Below the pieces are notes generated by a model that was not told the DNA's origin, made no database searches, and worked only from the letters and a program-made list of their open reading frames with translations. A stretch of DNA of 40,878 bases from Chroococcidiopsidaceae cyanobacterium YX2bin18 (lineage in GTDB: Bacteria; Cyanobacteriota; Cyanobacteriia; Cyanobacteriales; Chroococcidiopsidaceae): assembly GCA_030446505.1 (NCBI GenBank), contig JAUJND010000036.1, forward strand, positions 1-40,878, written 5' to 3'. A program made the translations under genes and the position numbers. How positions within the stretch are numbered: the first letter of the stretch is position 1; each line of letters starts with the position of its first letter. This document shows positions 38,225-40,878 of this stretch, piece by piece.

Positions 38225-38959
38225 ATGTCTGAGACTGATCCACCACTGCTACCTGAAATGGGCTTATGGCAGCACCTGAATTGGCAACCCACTACTAAAC
38301 AACAATATCAATTCCAGCGCCTTTATGAACTGATACTTGCAGGTAACCGCCAGTTAAATCTAACTCGGATCACTGAACCTGTAGAGTTTTGGGAGAAACA
38401 CCTATGGGATTCTCTGCGAGGAATTGCGCCTTTTTTGCAGGAGAGTGAGAAAAAGGATGAAACTCTAAATTCATCATTCAAAGTTATTGATATTGGCACA
38501 GGCGCAGGATTTCCGGGTATTCCTATTGCTATTTCCTTACCTCATTGGACTGTTACACTACTTGATTCAACGCGTAAGAAAATTACTTTTCTGAATACGC
38601 TACTAGCCCAGCTAGATATTCAAAACGCTAATACTGTAACTGGCAGAGCTGAAATAGTAGGTAAACAACGCTCTTATCAGCAATCTTACGATGTCGCTTT
38701 AATTCGAGCTGTCGGTTCTGCCACTATTTGTGCTGAGTATGCTCTACCTTTTCTCAAGCTGGGTGGTTTAGCGGTACTGTATCGAGGTAATTGGACAACG
38801 GCTGAACTAGAAGCTTTGCAAAACGCGGTTGAGCGACTGGGTGGCGTGATCGAGGCAACTGAAAGTTTCACAACTCCCCTAAGTCAAAGTATCCGTCACT
38901 GTCTGTATTTACGAAAAGTTGCTGTTACACAGCTGAATTTCCCCGTCCAATTGGTATAG
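38225..38959 (+). CDS. rsmG: 16S rRNA (guanine-527-N7)-methyltransferase
   Basis: A 244-residue RsmG (GidB): LTRITEPVEFWEKHLWDSL, the SAM-binding loop DIGTGAGFPGIPIAI, TLLDSTRKKITFLN, and DVALIRAVG. It methylates N7 of G527 in 16S rRNA; loss gives low-level streptomycin resistance in other bacteria. Start ATG at 38225, seven bases after the ABC ATPase stop, so an operon. The frame is intact. Confidence 0.93.
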   Translation: MSETDPPLLPEMGLWQHLNWQPTTKQQYQFQRLYELILAGNRQLNLTRITEPVEFWEKHLWDSLRGIAPFLQESEKKDETLNSSFKVIDIGTGAGFPGIPIAISLPHWTVTLLDSTRKKITFLNTLLAQLDIQNANTVTGRAEIVGKQRSYQQSYDVALIRAVGSATICAEYALPFLKLGGLAVLYRGNWTTAELEALQNAVERLGGVIEATESFTTPLSQSIRHCLYLRKVAVTQLNFPVQLV

Positions 38960-39132
38960 CTAACAGTGATTACTTTGGAGTATTTTTAACCTCTGCTACT
39001 CGCACAACAGAGTATAATTATTCCACTGTATTTAATTAAAAGTAGTCATTATTGTATATTTTTGTACATAAAGTTGATATATCATTGTTAAAAATACAAC
39101 AATAACTTATAGAGTTTTTAAGAGTGTGTTCA

Positions 39133-40590
39133 ATGAAAAGAATCACACGCCGAAAGTTTGTAAAGTATTCCAGCGTGACCGCCCTAGCCTCGGCTTTGCT
39201 AGGTCAACGAATCTTTGCTGCGCTAGGGCAAGCAGCCACCCCAACCAACATCCTGCTGATTACGGCAGATGATCTAGGTCAGATCCTTGGCTGTTACGGT
39301 GACATGGTCACGCGGACACCAAACTTGGATCGCCTTGCTACCCAAGGGATACGCTTTGTCAACAGTTACGTCACTCAGGCGTCGTGCAGTTCCTCGCGCA
39401 GTAGTTTATTCACGGGACTCTACCCGCATCAGACGGGCTTCTTCCCACCTGACAATACTCCGGTTGGGCAAATTGGGATTGCGAAAGAGGGTAATAATTA
39501 CGAGATGGATCCGAGCGTGATAACCATGCCGCAGCTGCTCAAGATGGCTGGTTACCGCACTGGAATTATCGGTAAACTGCACGTTTTTCCAGATGCTTCC
39601 TTTCCTTTTGATTACAAACCGCCAGCGCCACTGGACACGCGCGATATTGAATTAATAGCGCAACGCGCAGGAGAATTTTTACAACAACAGCCGCAACAGC
39701 CGTTCTTTTTAAAGGTAAGCTACGGAGATCCCCATACTCCCTTTTATACCCAGGTCAATGGCTACCCTCAACAACCTTTTGGTCCTACAGAAGTACCCCC
39801 TTTCCTTTGGCAAGGCATTGATACCCCCCTGGTGCGGGAGAGAACCGCTGGCTACTACAATGGTGTCGCTCGCTTAGATGCGGGAATCGGGATGCTGCTC
39901 AATAAGCTGACGCAGTTAGGGCTAGCTGGCAATACAATGGTGATCTTCATTGGTGATCATGGTCCAGCGTTCCTCCGAGGAAAAACAACTTGTTATGAAG
40001 CGGGTCTGCGTATTCCATTCCTGGTTCGCTGGCCAGGTCGGATTAGCCAAAACAGGGTGAATAATTCCCTGGTTTCAAACGTTGATATTCTGCCGACGGT
40101 GTTGCAGGCTGCTGGTATAACAGTGCCCCAAAATTTGGCGGGGCGATCGCTCATGCAACTTTTCCAAGGAAACACAACAGGTTGGCGGAGTCTTCTTTAT
40201 GGGGAGCATACTAGTCATACAAGATCTGGTTTCTACCCGCGCCGCTGCATCCGGAACACACGCTATAAATATATTCTCAATCTTCTACCAGACCGAATTA
40301 ATCCGTCGTTAAGAATCGACGGAGATGTAGCCTACGCAGAATCACTCAAGTTACCCATAGGTCATCCGGCAAGAGTTGCTATGAATAGGTGCCGTAAACC
40401 CCCCGCAGAGGAGCTTTATGACCTTGCTGCTGACCCAATCGAGTTCAATAACTTAGCTGGAAGCACACAGCATCAGAACACGCGGAACTTTTTACGCGGA
40501 GAACTCCTGAAGTGGCGGCAACAAACCGCAGATCCTTTACTTGATCCAGCAGTGCTTGCTGCAATGGAGCAGGAACACTACGGAACCTAG
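39133..40590 (+). CDS. Tat-exported sulfatase (formylglycine type)
   Basis: A 485-residue sulfatase. MKRITRRKFVKYSSVTALAS is a twin-arginine signal (TRRKFVK) with a hydrophobic region and a cleavage site near ALGQAAT. ILLITADDLGQILGCYGDM begins the alkaline-phosphatase-like core with metal-binding Asp pair, and CSSSRSSLFTGLYPHQTGF is the CxSxR formylglycine motif. FIGDHGPAF supplies the second metal site. It would hydrolyse sulfate esters or N-sulfates of polysaccharides in the periplasm; substrate unknown. ATG at 39133 is preferred to GTG at 39124 because it gives the normal Tat start. No formylglycine-generating enzyme is nearby. Confidence 0.9.
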   Translation: MKRITRRKFVKYSSVTALASALLGQRIFAALGQAATPTNILLITADDLGQILGCYGDMVTRTPNLDRLATQGIRFVNSYVTQASCSSSRSSLFTGLYPHQTGFFPPDNTPVGQIGIAKEGNNYEMDPSVITMPQLLKMAGYRTGIIGKLHVFPDASFPFDYKPPAPLDTRDIELIAQRAGEFLQQQPQQPFFLKVSYGDPHTPFYTQVNGYPQQPFGPTEVPPFLWQGIDTPLVRERTAGYYNGVARLDAGIGMLLNKLTQLGLAGNTMVIFIGDHGPAFLRGKTTCYEAGLRIPFLVRWPGRISQNRVNNSLVSNVDILPTVLQAAGITVPQNLAGRSLMQLFQGNTTGWRSLLYGEHTSHTRSGFYPRRCIRNTRYKYILNLLPDRINPSLRIDGDVAYAESLKLPIGHPARVAMNRCRKPPAEELYDLAADPIEFNNLAGSTQHQNTRNFLRGELLKWRQQTADPLLDPAVLAAMEQEHYGT

Positions 40591-40705
40591 TAATGCAGTT
40601 CAAATCAGGTAGATGATCGCCTAGAGTAAACTTCTTGGTAGAAAATTAGAATTGAGTAACTATAGCTGCCCTTATCTAATCCGTTCGCTTGATATAAACA
40701 AAGGG

Positions 40706-40737
40706 AATTGAGAGGTTGAGCGTGGAAACTCTCAATT
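40706..40737. repeat. inverted repeat downstream of the sulfatase
   Basis: AATTGAGAG (40706-40714) and CTCTCAATT (40729-40737), a perfect 9-bp stem with a 14-base loop and no T run. It may stabilise the sulfatase mRNA end. Confidence 0.45.
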
Positions 40738-40767
40738 GTGTTACGCAAATCAGGAGCGTGAGGCAAT

Positions 40768-40852
40768 AAAAAAATGCCCCCCACCTTTGCAGTGGCAGAG
40801 CATTGTTAAATCAAGGAGTGGTGTGAGGAGCAGATGTTTATCTGCTTATAAA
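40768..40852 (-). ncRNA. yfr1: probable Yfr1 regulatory RNA
   Basis: On the minus strand a 5' hairpin AGCAGAT-AAAC-ATCTGCT (40846-40829) leads into CTCCTCACACC, the ultra-conserved unpaired Yfr1 core (ACUCCUCACAC; the first A is G here). An A/T-rich linker, ACTCCTTGATTTAACA, follows. A GC-rich 3' hairpin (ATGCTCTGCCAC...GTGGGGGGCAT, 40803-40774) then runs into seven T, an intrinsic terminator. Hairpin, naked motif and terminator in this order is the Yfr1 architecture known across cyanobacteria, where it binds mRNA leaders, notably of outer-membrane proteins. The TSS near 40850 is inferred. Confidence 0.72.
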
Positions 40853-40878
40853 TAAGCATAAGTCGTGAATATGACACC

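Noticed and set aside
1..40878. CRISPR array
   Set aside because: No regularly spaced 25-40 bp repeats; the only tandem arrays are 6-8 bp units.

Overview
The window looks like cyanobacterial chromosome. It carries many copies of the HIP1 octamer GCGATCGC (for example at 1321, 17120 and 28134). It also has genes typical of oxygenic phototrophs: a high-light-inducible protein, Ycf34, a DUF3531 protein, an NDH-2/SelD fusion, zinc-ribbon and PPC-type Ser/Thr kinases, and a probable Yfr1 regulatory RNA. Genus cannot be fixed from sequence alone; a Chroococcidiopsis- or Nostocales-like genome is a guess.

Layout. 1-5.5 kb: the start of a small membrane protein, an HLIP gene, alanine dehydrogenase, a ferredoxin/metallo-beta-lactamase fusion, and a GH31 glycosidase that is frameshifted and carries an octanucleotide-repeat insertion. 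5.5-7.5 kb: a decayed integrative element next to tRNA-Gly(CCC), with a split tyrosine recombinase and a restriction-endonuclease remnant. 7.5-13.5 kb: an RND efflux operon (adaptor plus pump) and a divergent DppC-like permease. 13.5-18.1 kb: a possible structured RNA, tsaB, a WD40 Ser/Thr kinase, ycf34 and a CCA/poly(A) nucleotidyltransferase. 18.4-19.7 kb: a histidine kinase broken into three frames.

20.0-25.8 kb is the most unusual part. It holds the wreck of one very large gene whose order is HTH, repeated treble-clef zinc ribbons, SNF2-like helicase and an Rrp8-like methyltransferase. It has several frameshifts, an internal deletion that removes the Walker A region, and an IS5-family element whose excision at its CTAG target duplication restores the helicase frame exactly. 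A second IS follows, with a classic A AAA AAC slippery site. 25.9-33.8 kb: the NDH-2/SelD fusion, a GST, an M20 amidohydrolase, a Uma2 nuclease, bioD and a PPC-domain kinase. 34.2-40.9 kb: prs, a Nudix hydrolase, DUF3531, a TPR protein, an ABC ATPase with rsmG, a Tat-exported sulfatase, and probable Yfr1 on the minus strand at the right edge.

A theme of the window is the number of single-base indels, mostly in homopolymers. They break the GH31, integrase, WD40-kinase, tsaB, histidine-kinase, selD, GST and amidohydrolase frames, while long genes such as the RND pump are clean. Because tsaB is normally essential, some are probably sequence errors or are bypassed by slippage. In the helicase locus the deletion and IS insertion show true decay.
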